Shown here: positions 34,156-42,667 of the stretch, in pieces
Position numbering within the stretch: the stretch's first letter is position 1
Layout: every line of letters starts with the position of its first letter
Source of the DNA: Roseovarius confluentis
GTDB taxonomy: Bacteria; Pseudomonadota; Alphaproteobacteria; Rhodobacterales; Rhodobacteraceae
Assembly (NCBI RefSeq): GCF_002917925.1
Contig: NZ_PPFE01000003.1
Coordinates: 455,589 to 519,588, forward strand
Reading direction: 5' to 3'
Length of the DNA stretch: 64,000 nucleotides
The notes under the pieces: generated by a model
The model's input: the letters and a program-made list of their open reading frames with translations, nothing else
Told to the model about the DNA's origin: nothing
Databases searched by the model: none
Program-made: the position numbers and the translations under genes

Positions 34156-35895
34156 ATGCAACTTAGCAAGGCAAGACTTGATGCAGGCCGAGAGGAACTT
34201 CGCGCCGCCCGTCGCGAGAGCCGGGGACTTTACTGGTTCGTGGGGATCTTCAGCTTCTTCGTGAACATGCTGATGCTGACCGGCCCGATCTACATGTTGC
34301 AGGTCTATGACAGGGTGCTGGGCAGCCGATCGGTCGAGACGCTGATCGCGCTGAGCGTGCTGGTGGTGTTCCTGTACGGGATGATGGGCGTGCTGGACTA
34401 TGCCCGCGGGCGGATCATGGGCCGGGTCGCGGCGCGTTTCCAGGCCCGGCTGGATCGCCGGGTGTTCGACGCGGTGATCCGCAAGGCGGCGGTGGCGCCG
34501 GACGAGCATACGCAAACCGGGTTGCGCGACCTGGAGGCGGTGCAGCGGCTGATGGCCTCGCCGGTGCTGATGGCCATCTTCGACTTGCCCTGGACGCCGG
34601 TTTTCCTGGCCGGGATATGGTTGTTTCACCCGTGGCTGGGGGCGCTGGCGCTGATCGGCGGGGGGATCATCATCCTGATCACCGTGGTCAACCAGGCGGT
34701 CACCCGCCAGCCGGCAATGAAATCGGCGCGGGCCACGGGTGCGGCGGAAATGCTGTCGAACCAGATCCGCAACGAATCGGAAATGGTGCAGGCGATGGGG
34801 ATGCGCGATCAGGCGTTCTCGCGCTGGCAGACCGCGCGGGACGAGTCGCTGAGATCCCAGATCGCGTCATCGGATCTTGTGGGTACGTTCACCACGACGA
34901 CGAAGACCTTCCGGCTGTTCCTGCAATCGGCGATGCTGGGCCTGGGGGCCTATCTTGTCTTGCAGAACGAGCTTACGCCGGGCGCGATGATCGCGGGCTC
35001 GATCCTGATGGGCCGGGCGCTGGCACCGGTTGAACTGGCCGTCGGACAATGGGCGCTGGTGCAACGGGCCATGCAGGGCTGGCATTCACTGACCGAACTG
35101 CTGGCGCTGGTGCCGCCCGAGCAGCCGCGTACGCCGCTGCCCAAGCCCAAGGCGCTGTTGCAGGTGCAACAGGTCACCGTGGTGCCGCCGGGCGACCAGC
35201 AGGCGGCGCTGAAGACGATCAGTTTCACTGTGCAACCGGGCCAGGCGGTGGGCGTGATCGGTCCCTCGGGTGCCGGCAAGTCGACGCTGGCGCGGGCGCT
35301 GACCGGCCTGTGGCGGCCTGCGGGCGGGCGAATCCGGCTGGATGGCGCGTCGCTTGATCAGTTCGAACCGCGCGTGCTGGGCAGGCATATCGGATACCTG
35401 CCGCAGCGGGTGCAGTTGTTCGAGGGGACCATCGCCGAGAACATCTCGCGCCTGGCCGAGGAGCCCGACGCCGCCAAGATCGTGGAGGCGGCGAAGAAGG
35501 CCGATGCGCACGATATGATCCTGAAGCTGCCCGACGGCTATGACACGCGTATCACCGCCGGGGGCGGGCGCCTGTCAGGCGGGCAGATGCAGCGGATCGG
35601 GCTGGCGCGGGCGATGTATGGCGACCCTGTGCTGGTGGTGCTGGACGAGCCCAACTCGAACCTCGACAACGAGGGCAGCGAGGCGGTGAACCACGCGATC
35701 CGGGAGTTCAAGGCCGAAGGCAAATCGGTGCTGATCATGGCGCACCGGCCTGCGGCGATCCGGGAATGCGACCAGTTGCTGATGCTTGAAAACGGCATGG
35801 TGCGGGCCTTCGGGCCCAAGGACGAGGTGCTGAAGGACGTGGTCAAGAACGCCGGGGAAATCAGCGCCAGCGGCCAGCAGGGAGGGGTGCAGTGA
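34156..35895 (+). CDS. Type I secretion system permease/ATPase (PrtD/HlyB type)
   Basis: This is the inner-membrane ABC exporter of a type I secretion system, 579 residues. Six membrane helices lie within about residues 25-310. The ATPase domain has Walker A GPSGAGKSTLARAL near residue 368, signature LSGGQMQRIGLARAM near 472 and Walker B VLVVLDEPNSNLD. There is no C39 peptidase-like N-terminal domain, so it is of the PrtD/AprD group used for RTX proteases, lipases and similar proteins. The GTGA overlap couples it to the adaptor gene. Neither a substrate gene nor a TolC gene lies in the window. Confidence 0.92.
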   Translation: MQLSKARLDAGREELRAARRESRGLYWFVGIFSFFVNMLMLTGPIYMLQVYDRVLGSRSVETLIALSVLVVFLYGMMGVLDYARGRIMGRVAARFQARLDRRVFDAVIRKAAVAPDEHTQTGLRDLEAVQRLMASPVLMAIFDLPWTPVFLAGIWLFHPWLGALALIGGGIIILITVVNQAVTRQPAMKSARATGAAEMLSNQIRNESEMVQAMGMRDQAFSRWQTARDESLRSQIASSDLVGTFTTTTKTFRLFLQSAMLGLGAYLVLQNELTPGAMIAGSILMGRALAPVELAVGQWALVQRAMQGWHSLTELLALVPPEQPRTPLPKPKALLQVQQVTVVPPGDQQAALKTISFTVQPGQAVGVIGPSGAGKSTLARALTGLWRPAGGRIRLDGASLDQFEPRVLGRHIGYLPQRVQLFEGTIAENISRLAEEPDAAKIVEAAKKADAHDMILKLPDGYDTRITAGGGRLSGGQMQRIGLARAMYGDPVLVVLDEPNSNLDNEGSEAVNHAIREFKAEGKSVLIMAHRPAAIRECDQLLMLENGMVRAFGPKDEVLKDVVKNAGEISASGQQGGVQ

Positions 35896-37199
35896 GCGAC
35901 GAAAAGCGCAGCGCCTGGTCGGTCCGGACGCCGATGATCGTGGGGGTGACCGGGCTTATTATCCTGGTGGGAGGTTTCGGGACCTGGGCCGCGATGACCG
36001 AGATATCGGGTGCGGTGATTGCCAGTGGGCAGATCGAGGTCGACCAGAACCGTCAGGTGGTCCAGCACCCCGATGGCGGCGTGGTGGCGTCGATCGAGGT
36101 CGATGAGGGCGACACGGTGGACGCGGGGCAGGTGCTGTTGCGGCTGGATGCGACCGCCTTGCGCTCGCAGCTGGCGATCACCGAGAACCAGCTGTTCGAG
36201 TTGCAGGCGCGGCGCGGACGGCTGGAGGCCGAGCGGGACGAGCGGGACGAGATCACCTTTCCCGACCTGGTGCGCGACGTGGCGGCGCGCAACACGGAGG
36301 TGGCCGAGTTGCTGGACGGGCAGCGGCGGCTTCTGACGGCGCGCAACGAGACCGTGGCGAGCGAGATTTCCCAGCTGGAGAAACGGCGGGGGCAGATCGG
36401 CAACCAGATCGAGGGGATCGAGGCGCAACAGGCGGCGATGGACGAGCAGCTGGCGCTGATCGAGGAGGAACTGGCCGACCAGCAATCTCTGCTGGACCGG
36501 GGGCTGGCCCAGGCCTCGCGGGTGCTGGCGCTGCAACGGGAGCAGTCGCGGATGCTGGGTCAGCTGGGCGAGCTCGCGGCGCAGGTGGCACAATCCGAAG
36601 GGCGGATCACCGAGATTGACATCGAGGTACTGAAGCTGGGCACGCGGCGGCGCGAGGAGGCGATCACCACCTTGCGCGACTTGCAGTTCCGCGAGCTGGA
36701 ACTGCTGGAGGAGCGGCGTGCGCTGATCGAGCGGACGAGCCGGCTGGACATCACCGCGCCGGTGAGCGGCGTGGTTTACGGGCTTCAGGTCTTTGCGCTG
36801 CGCTCGGTTATCCGGCCGGCCGATCCGATCCTTTACGTCGTGCCACAGGACCGTCCGCTGATCATCAATGCGCAGGTCGAGCCCACGGATATCGACAAGC
36901 TGTTCGTGGGACAGGAAGTGACGCTGCGGTTTTCGGCGCTGGACCAGCGGACGACGCCGGAGCTGATCGGGCAGGTGATGCAGATCTCGGCCGATTCGTT
37001 CCAGGACGACAACACGCGACAAAGCTATTACCGGGCCGAGATCGCGCTGAGCGAAGGCCAGCGGGAGCGTCTGCCGGAGGATGTGACGCTGATCCCCGGC
37101 ATGCCGGTGGAGACCTTCATCCGCACCGCCGACCGCACGCCGCTGGCCTATCTGACGAAACCGCTGACGGATTACTTCGCCAAGGCGTTTCGCGAATAG
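35892..37199 (+). CDS. Type I secretion membrane-fusion adaptor (HlyD/PrtE family)
   Basis: This periplasmic adaptor bridges the ABC exporter to TolC. The product has 435 residues with one N-terminal membrane anchor (MIVGVTGLIILVGGFGTWAA). A lipoyl-like half motif HPDGGVVASIEVDEGDTVDA is followed by a long coiled coil at about residues 90-280. After it come the second half motif (SRLDITAPVSGVVYGLQVFA) and a beta-barrel C-terminus. It starts at GTG, overlapping the stop of the exporter gene. The coiled coil is of the length usual for type I systems. UUCG-type stem-loops after the stop (37203-37246) may end the transcript. Confidence 0.92.
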   Translation: MSDEKRSAWSVRTPMIVGVTGLIILVGGFGTWAAMTEISGAVIASGQIEVDQNRQVVQHPDGGVVASIEVDEGDTVDAGQVLLRLDATALRSQLAITENQLFELQARRGRLEAERDERDEITFPDLVRDVAARNTEVAELLDGQRRLLTARNETVASEISQLEKRRGQIGNQIEGIEAQQAAMDEQLALIEEELADQQSLLDRGLAQASRVLALQREQSRMLGQLGELAAQVAQSEGRITEIDIEVLKLGTRRREEAITTLRDLQFRELELLEERRALIERTSRLDITAPVSGVVYGLQVFALRSVIRPADPILYVVPQDRPLIINAQVEPTDIDKLFVGQEVTLRFSALDQRTTPELIGQVMQISADSFQDDNTRQSYYRAEIALSEGQRERLPEDVTLIPGMPVETFIRTADRTPLAYLTKPLTDYFAKAFRE

Positions 37200-37413
37200 G
37201 CGGAGCGCCTTCGGTGCGCAGGGTGTCTCGGCGTCCCTTCGGGACGTCTCGGGGCGCGTGGCGGGCGTGACGCGGATCCCGGGGGCGGGCCGCGTGGCGG
37301 GCGACGGGGCCGTGAGTATTTTTTGCAAGAAAAAGCCCGCGCCGGTTTTTGCGGTTGCATCGGTGCGCCGAGCGTCTAGCGTTCGCGGCGACGCAACCGA
37401 GGAGGTCGGGATC

Positions 37414-37875
37414 ATGGGAAAATTCGAGGACAAGCTGGCTGAGATGGGCGTGACCCTGCCCGAGGCGGCGGCACCGGCGGCGAATTACGTGCCGTATGTG
37501 CTGGTGGGCGACATGCTGTACGTGTCGGGGCAGCTGCCGAAGCTGGGCGACGAGATGATGATCGGCAAGCTGGGCGACGACATGGACGTGCCCGCGGGCG
37601 CGGAGGCGGCGAAGGCCTGTGCGATCAACCTTTTGGCGCAGGTCAAGGCGGCGTGCGGCGGCGACCTGGACCGCCTGAAGCGGGTGGTGAAGCTGGGCGG
37701 GTTCGTGAACTCGACGCCGGATTTCACGCAGCAACCGCAGGTGATCAACGGCGCATCGGATTTCATCGGCGAGGCGCTGGGCGAGGCGGGCAAGCACGCG
37801 CGGGCCGCGGTATCGTCGCCGGCCCTGCCCTTTGGCGTGGCGGTCGAGATCGAAGGCGTGTTCCAGGTCGGATGA
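37414..37875 (+). CDS. RidA family (enamine/imine deaminase-like) protein
   Basis: The product has 153 residues of the YjgF/RidA fold. RidA proteins hydrolyse reactive enamine/imine intermediates released by PLP enzymes. The opening LPEAAAPAANYVPYVLVGDM and the middle VKLGGFVNSTPDFTQQPQVI match the longer subgroup (RidA-like, about 150 residues), in which the catalytic arginine of archetypal RidA is often absent; it is not clear here. GGAGG precedes the ATG at 37414. It overlaps the glycerophosphodiesterase gene by 4 bp. It lies downstream of the secretion genes but separated by 214 bp containing stem-loops. Confidence 0.85.
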   Translation: MGKFEDKLAEMGVTLPEAAAPAANYVPYVLVGDMLYVSGQLPKLGDEMMIGKLGDDMDVPAGAEAAKACAINLLAQVKAACGGDLDRLKRVVKLGGFVNSTPDFTQQPQVINGASDFIGEALGEAGKHARAAVSSPALPFGVAVEIEGVFQVG

Positions 37876-38639
37876 GCCGGCTGGACCCGTCCTTTCTGCG
37901 CGCGCCGCTGGCGCATCGGGCGCTGCATGATGTCGCGGATGGCCGGCCGGAGAATTCGCGCGCGGCGATCGCCGCGGCGATACGTCATGGTTATGGCATC
38001 GAGATCGATCTGCAATTGAGCCGCGACGGTGCGGCCATGGTGTTTCACGACTATGACCTCAAGCGTCTGACCGGGCAGGCCGGGCCGGTGCAGCAGCGGG
38101 ACGCGGCGGAACTGGGCCGAATCTCGCTGCTTGGCGGGGATGAGGAAATACCGGCGCTGCCGGAGGTGCTGGACCTGGTGGCGGGGCGCGTGCCGCTGCT
38201 GATCGAGTTGAAGGACCAGCAGGGGCAGATGGGCCAGACCGACGGGCGGCTGGAGGCCGCGACGGCAGTGGCGCTGCGAGGCTATGCCGGGCCGGTGGCG
38301 GTGATGTCGTTCAACCCCGAGATGATGGTGGCGATGCGCGACCTTGCGCCCGACGTGGTGCGCGGCATCGTGAGTTGCGATTATGCTGCCAAAGACTGGC
38401 CCCTGTTGCGTGCCGACGTGCGGGAACGGTTGCGCGATATCCCGGATCATGATCGCGCGGGAGCGTGTTTTGTCAGCCACCAGGCGCAGGACCTGGACCG
38501 TGCAAGGGTGGCCGAATTGCAGGGCGCGGGCACGGATGTGCTGTGCTGGACGATCCGGTCGCCGGAAGAAGAGGCAGACGCACGGCGCGTGGCGCAGAAC
38601 ATCACCTTCGAGGGATATCTTCCGGCAATTCCCGCTTGA
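37872..38639 (+). CDS. Glycerophosphodiester phosphodiesterase family protein
   Basis: The product has 255 residues of the GDPD TIM barrel. It opens with LAHRALHDVADGRPENSRAA, containing the HR and EN motifs, and has IEIDLQLSRDGAAMVFHDYD with the ExD metal ligands and catalytic HD. It hydrolyses glycerophosphodiesters to sn-glycerol 3-phosphate and an alcohol. There is no signal peptide, so it is cytoplasmic, like UgpQ. Translation is coupled to the ridA-like gene (ATGA). The same run of genes continues with a FemAB-like and a pterin dehydratase gene, probably one transcript. Confidence 0.9.
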   Translation: MSRLDPSFLRAPLAHRALHDVADGRPENSRAAIAAAIRHGYGIEIDLQLSRDGAAMVFHDYDLKRLTGQAGPVQQRDAAELGRISLLGGDEEIPALPEVLDLVAGRVPLLIELKDQQGQMGQTDGRLEAATAVALRGYAGPVAVMSFNPEMMVAMRDLAPDVVRGIVSCDYAAKDWPLLRADVRERLRDIPDHDRAGACFVSHQAQDLDRARVAELQGAGTDVLCWTIRSPEEEADARRVAQNITFEGYLPAIPA

Positions 38640-38698
38640 ACCGGAGCGGGTCGGCCACAAATTGAAGGTATGATTTCCAAAAGCGACGAGCGGCCCTG

Positions 38699-39886
38699 AT
38701 GGATGGCGGATCTGTCCTTGTGAGCGTCTATGAAAGCCTGGGCGACGTGGCGCCGGCGGAGTGGGATGCGTGCGCCTGCCCCGAGGCCGGGGACGGCGGC
38801 CGGACGGAGGACCCGTTCACCACCTACCGGTTCCTGAAGGCGCTGGAGGACAGCGGCTCGGTCGGGGCCGGCACGGGGTGGCAGCCGCATTACATGGTGG
38901 CGGAGATGGACGAACAGGTGATCGCCTGTGCGCCGCTTTACGTGAAGAACCACAGCCAGGGCGAGTATATCTTTGACCACAACTGGGGCCATGCCTATGA
39001 ACGCGCGGGCGGGCGGTATTACCCCAAGCTGCAGATGGCGGTGCCGTTCACGCCGGTGACGGGGCGGCGGATGCTGACCCGGCCGGGATACGGGCAGCCG
39101 GGGCGCGATGCGCTGATGCAGGCCGCGGTCAGCATCGGGGACCGCAACGAGCTGTCGTCGCTGCATGTCACCTTTTGCACCGAGTTCGAGCGGGAGGTGG
39201 GCACGCAGATGGGCCTGTTGCCGCGGATCACGCAGCAGTTTCACTGGCTGAACCGGGGCTACGAGAGCTTCGACGATTTCCTGGGCAGCCTGAGTTCGCG
39301 CAAGCGCAAGAACATCCGCAAGGAGCGGGCGCAGGCGCAGGGCTTTGGCGGCGAGATCGTGCAATTGACCGGCGACGCGATTAGACCCGAGCACTGGGAG
39401 GCGTTCTGGGAGTTCTACCAAGATACCGGGGCGCGGAAGTGGGGAATGCCGTACCTGACGCGCAAGTTTTTTGACATCGCGCAGGAGCGGCTGCGGGACG
39501 ATATCCTGCTGGTTTTGGCGCTGGAGGACGGCGTGCCCGTGGCTGGCGCGCTGAACATGATCGGGCGCGACGCGCTTTATGGCCGGTACTGGGGCTGTGC
39601 GGCGCATCACCCGGCGATGCATTTCGAGTTGTGTTACTATCAGGCGATTGATTATGCCATCGAACACGGGCTGTCCCGTGTCGAGGCTGGCGCGCAGGGC
39701 GAGCACAAGCTGGCCCGCGGATACTTGCCGGTCGAGACCCATTCGCTTCACTGGTTTCGTGACCCGCCTTTTTCCGATGCCGTGGCGCGTTACCTAGAGG
39801 CCGAACGGGAAGCCGTTGCAGATGACATTGAAATCCTGACGAGTTTCGGCCCGTTCAGGAAAGCAAACGTGGAGGAGCAGGAATGA
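38699..39886 (+). CDS. GNAT/FemAB-like N-acyltransferase family protein (DUF482)
   Basis: The product has 395 residues and is soluble. The central [20 protein letters not shown] and [20 protein letters not shown], and the later [20 protein letters not shown], are characteristic of the DUF482 group annotated as peptidoglycan biosynthesis/GNAT proteins. Residues 215-350 fit the acyl-CoA N-acyltransferase fold. The substrate is not established. The start at 38699 gives [15 protein letters not shown]. It overlaps the pterin dehydratase gene by 4 bp. Confidence 0.82.
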   Translation: MDGGSVLVSVYESLGDVAPAEWDACACPEAGDGGRTEDPFTTYRFLKALEDSGSVGAGTGWQPHYMVAEMDEQVIACAPLYVKNHSQGEYIFDHNWGHAYERAGGRYYPKLQMAVPFTPVTGRRMLTRPGYGQPGRDALMQAAVSIGDRNELSSLHVTFCTEFEREVGTQMGLLPRITQQFHWLNRGYESFDDFLGSLSSRKRKNIRKERAQAQGFGGEIVQLTGDAIRPEHWEAFWEFYQDTGARKWGMPYLTRKFFDIAQERLRDDILLVLALEDGVPVAGALNMIGRDALYGRYWGCAAHHPAMHFELCYYQAIDYAIEHGLSRVEAGAQGEHKLARGYLPVETHSLHWFRDPPFSDAVARYLEAEREAVADDIEILTSFGPFRKANVEEQE

Positions 39887-40182
39887 GCGAACGCTTAAGC
39901 GATACGGCGCGAAAAACGACGCTGGAGCCGCTGTTGGAGAGCGGCTGGGAAATGGTTGAAGGGCGCGATGCGATCCACAAGACCTATGAGTTCGAGAATT
40001 TCGTGGAGGCGTTCGGGTTCATGACCCGCTGCGCGATCTGGGCCGAGAAGTGGGATCACCATCCCGAGTGGTCGAACGTCTACAAGACGGTCGAGGTGAC
40101 GCTGACCAGCCACGATGTCGATGGGCTGAGTTCGCGTGACACCAAGCTGGCCCGCAAGATGGACAAGCTGGCCGACGCCTGA
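39883..40182 (+). CDS. phhB: 4a-hydroxytetrahydrobiopterin dehydratase (PCD/DCoH)
   Basis: The product has 99 residues, the full length of the pterin-4a-carbinolamine dehydratase family. The family motif [20 protein letters not shown], with the catalytic His-His-Pro, is intact, and the later [18 protein letters not shown] fits the C-terminal helix. It recycles the pterin cofactor of aromatic amino acid hydroxylases and may do so for another pterin enzyme here, since no hydroxylase is adjacent. GAGGAGCAGGA precedes its ATG inside the stop of the preceding gene. A GC-rich hairpin follows it. Confidence 0.92.
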   Translation: MSERLSDTARKTTLEPLLESGWEMVEGRDAIHKTYEFENFVEAFGFMTRCAIWAEKWDHHPEWSNVYKTVEVTLTSHDVDGLSSRDTKLARKMDKLADA

Positions 40183-40192
40183 GCCGGTCAGC

Positions 40193-40218
40193 GGCCGGGA
40201 CGCGCGCGCGCCCCGGCC
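40193..40218. terminator. GC-rich hairpin between convergent phhB and peroxiredoxin genes
   Basis: GGCCGGG and CCCGGCC pair around a 12-base CG-rich loop in the 43-bp convergent gap. It lacks a real T tract, so it is a possible bidirectional barrier rather than a classical terminator. Confidence 0.4.
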
Positions 40219-40225
40219 TGATTCT

Positions 40226-40714
40226 TCAGATCGCGTCGAGCAGCGATTCGCCGGCGGAGGTTTCGCAGGCGCCGGGGTTGTCCTCGACATGCAGGACCTT
40301 GACGGTCCCATCCTCGACCAGCATGGCATAGCGCTTGGACCGGGCGATGAGGCCAACGGGTGGCGCGGTGAAATCCATGCCGACGGCCTTGGTGAACTCC
40401 GATTGCGGGTCGCCCAGCATCGTGATGCCCGCATCAGTGGCGCCGGTGTCCTTGCCCCAGGCATCCATCACGAAGGCGTCGTTGACCGAGATGCAGATGA
40501 TCTCGTCCACGCCCTTGGCGTCGAAATCGGCCTTGGTGCGGATGAAGCTGGGCACGTGGGCCGAGTGGCAGGTGGGGGTGAAGGCGCCGGGGACGGCGAA
40601 GATCGCCACCTTGCGGCCTTTGGTCTTGTCGGACAGCGCGACCTCTTCGGGGCCGTCGGCGCCCATCTTGAGCAGCGTGGCATCGGGGAGTTTGTCGCCG
40701 GTGGTGATCGTCAT
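40226..40714 (-). CDS. Peroxiredoxin, Prx5 (AhpC/TSA, hybrid-type) subfamily
   Basis: This is a thiol peroxidase of 162 residues. The peroxidatic cysteine is Cys49 in VPGAFTPTCHSAHVP, the Prx5 signature, and a second cysteine lies in EDNPGACETSAGESLLDAI near the C-terminus. The arginine of the active site is expected in the IARSKRYAMLVEDG stretch. It reduces hydrogen peroxide and organic peroxides with glutathione or thioredoxin. AGGATG precedes the ATG at 40714. It is divergent from a ferredoxin reductase gene with 90 bp between them. Confidence 0.93.
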   Translation of the reverse strand: MTITTGDKLPDATLLKMGADGPEEVALSDKTKGRKVAIFAVPGAFTPTCHSAHVPSFIRTKADFDAKGVDEIICISVNDAFVMDAWGKDTGATDAGITMLGDPQSEFTKAVGMDFTAPPVGLIARSKRYAMLVEDGTVKVLHVEDNPGACETSAGESLLDAI

Positions 40715-40804
40715 TGTCGCATCCTGTCTTTCGTTTGCGTTTCGATTGCCTGTAAGTATAGGCCCTGACGGCCCGAGGGCCATGTTGAATTTGCAGGAGG
40801 GGAC

Positions 40805-42010
40805 ATGTCGGGGATCGTTGTCGTGGGTGCCGGACAGGCGGGAAGTTCGCTGGTGGCGAAGCTGCGGACGCTTGGCTATGACGGCAAGGTGACGCTGATC
40901 GGCGAAGAACATGCACCGCCCTACCAGCGTCCGCCCTTGTCGAAGAAATACCTGTTGGGCGAAATGGAGTTGGAGCGGCTCTATCTGCGGCCCGAAAGCT
41001 TTTATTCCGAGAACATGATCGACCTGCGGCTTGATGCGGCGGTGACGGCGATCGACCGGACCGACAAGGTGGTCGTTGCCGGTGGGCAGGCTGTGTCTTA
41101 CGAGCATCTTGTCCTGACCACGGGGTCGGTGCCGCGACGGTTGCCGCCGGCGATTGGCGGGGCCTTGGAGGGTGTCTACGTGGTGCGCGACCTGCGCGAC
41201 GTGGACAGCATGGGGCCGGAGTTCCGCGAAGGCGCGAAGGTGCTGATCGTGGGGGGCGGCTATATCGGTCTGGAAGCGGCTGCGGTGGCCGCCTCGAAGG
41301 GGTTGAAGGTGACGCTGGTCGAGATGGCGGACCGGATCCTGCAGCGCGTGGCGGCGAAGGAGACGTCGGATTACTTCCGGGCGTTGCACCGCTCGCACGG
41401 GGTGGACATTCGCGAAGGCGTCGGGCTGGAGCGGTTGACCGGCGAGGGGCGGGTCAGCGGGGCTGTGCTGAACGACGGCACGGAACTGAAGGCAGACTTC
41501 GTGATCGTGGGTGTGGGGATCACCCCCGCCACGGCGCTGGCCGAGGCGGCCGGCGTCGAGGTCGAGAACGGGATCAAGGTGGATGCGCAGGGACGTACCA
41601 GCGACCCGTCGATCTGGGCGGCCGGGGATTGCGCGAGTTTTCCGTATCGGGGCGCGCGCCTGCGGCTGGAGAGCGTGCCCAATGCCATCGACATGGCGGA
41701 ATGCGTGGCCGAGAACATCATGGGGGCGGGCAAGACCTATGTGCCGCAACCGTGGTTCTGGTCGGACCAGTATGACGTCAAGTTGCAGATCGCGGGGCTG
41801 AACGTGGGGTATGACCGCGTCGTGACGCGCGAGAGCGAGGGCGGTATCTCGTTCTGGTATTACGCGGGTGATACGCTGCTGGCGGTGGACGCGGCCAATG
41901 ATGCGCGGGCCTACATGGTGGGCAAGCGGCTGATCGATAATGGGAAAACCGCTGATCCCGCGGTGGTGGCCGACCCCGGCGCGGACCTCAAGGCGCTGTT
42001 GAAGGCGTGA
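40805..42010 (+). CDS. FAD-dependent ferredoxin reductase-type oxidoreductase
   Basis: The product has 401 residues with two Rossmann motifs: FAD-binding VVVGAGQAGSSLVAKL at residues 5-20 and NAD(P)H-binding LIVGGGYIGLEAAAVAA near 150. The PPYQRPPLSKKYLLGE stretch and the DPSIWAAGDCASFP motif are typical of rhodocoxin/putidaredoxin reductases and of bacterial AIF-like enzymes. It probably feeds electrons to a [2Fe-2S] ferredoxin serving a P450 or dioxygenase, neither of which is nearby. AGGAGGGG precedes the ATG. It overlaps rsmD by 4 bp (GTGA). Confidence 0.92.
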   Translation: MSGIVVVGAGQAGSSLVAKLRTLGYDGKVTLIGEEHAPPYQRPPLSKKYLLGEMELERLYLRPESFYSENMIDLRLDAAVTAIDRTDKVVVAGGQAVSYEHLVLTTGSVPRRLPPAIGGALEGVYVVRDLRDVDSMGPEFREGAKVLIVGGGYIGLEAAAVAASKGLKVTLVEMADRILQRVAAKETSDYFRALHRSHGVDIREGVGLERLTGEGRVSGAVLNDGTELKADFVIVGVGITPATALAEAAGVEVENGIKVDAQGRTSDPSIWAAGDCASFPYRGARLRLESVPNAIDMAECVAENIMGAGKTYVPQPWFWSDQYDVKLQIAGLNVGYDRVVTRESEGGISFWYYAGDTLLAVDAANDARAYMVGKRLIDNGKTADPAVVADPGADLKALLKA

Positions 42011-42561
42011 GGATCATCGGCGGCGACTTTCGCGGGCGGCGGCTGGCCTCGGTTGGCAAGGGGGACGAGGGCGCGCGGCTGCGCCCCACCTCGGACCGGG
42101 TGCGTGAGAGCCTGTTCAACGTGTTGATGGCGCGGTTCGGGGACCGGGTGCAGGGGGGCGCGGTGCTGGACCTCTTTGCCGGGACCGGGGCGCTGGGGCT
42201 GGAGGCGCTGTCGCGCGGGGCGGCCCGTGCGGTGTTCGTGGAAAGCGGGCGCGTGGGGCAACGGCTGATCCGGGAGAATATCGGGATTTGCGGTGTTGCG
42301 GACCGGGTGACGCTGGTTGGCCGGGATGCGCGCAAGCTTGGCGCGGCGACGGAGGCCAGCGGGCTGGTGTTCCTCGATCCGCCTTATGGCAAGGGGTTGG
42401 GCGAGGCGGCTTTGGGCGCGGCGATGGCCGGGGGGTGGATCGCGCCGGGCGCTTTGATCGTGTGGGAGGAAGGTGGCGCGGTCGCGGTGCCGGAGGAGTG
42501 GAGCCTGATCGATGAGCGGGGGTACGGGGATACGGTGATACGGATTCTGGAGGCGGGGTAG
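42007..42561 (+). CDS. rsmD: 16S rRNA (guanine(966)-N(2))-methyltransferase
   Basis: The enzyme methylates G966 of 16S rRNA during 30S assembly. The product has 184 residues, the usual size. It opens with MRIIGGDFRGRRL and contains LRPTSDRVRESLFNVL (family signature), motif I LDLFAGTGALGLEALSRGA and the catalytic FLDPPYGKG near residue 120. The start is a GTG overlapping the TGA of the reductase gene, so it is coupled to it. It is followed by the REP-like repeat, beyond which ubiH converges. Confidence 0.95.
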   Translation: MRIIGGDFRGRRLASVGKGDEGARLRPTSDRVRESLFNVLMARFGDRVQGGAVLDLFAGTGALGLEALSRGAARAVFVESGRVGQRLIRENIGICGVADRVTLVGRDARKLGAATEASGLVFLDPPYGKGLGEAALGAAMAGGWIAPGALIVWEEGGAVAVPEEWSLIDERGYGDTVIRILEAG

Positions 42562-42566
42562 GGGGC

Positions 42567-42640
42567 GCGTGGGTTTTCACCCACCCTACGCGAGGAGGTC
42601 CCCCCGGGTCAGGCTCGGGGCAGGCAGGATCAGGTCCGGG
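42567..42640. repeat. REP-like intergenic repeat, copy C
   Basis: The first part is GTGGGT-TTTC-ACCCAC followed by CCTACG, identical to the element at 24752-24776 except in the loop. The second part is a decayed version of the GTCCCGG/CCGGGAC unit. It lies between convergent rsmD and ubiH. Confidence 0.55.
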
Positions 42641-42667
42641 ACGGTTGGTTTTTACCTTCGCGCGGAT

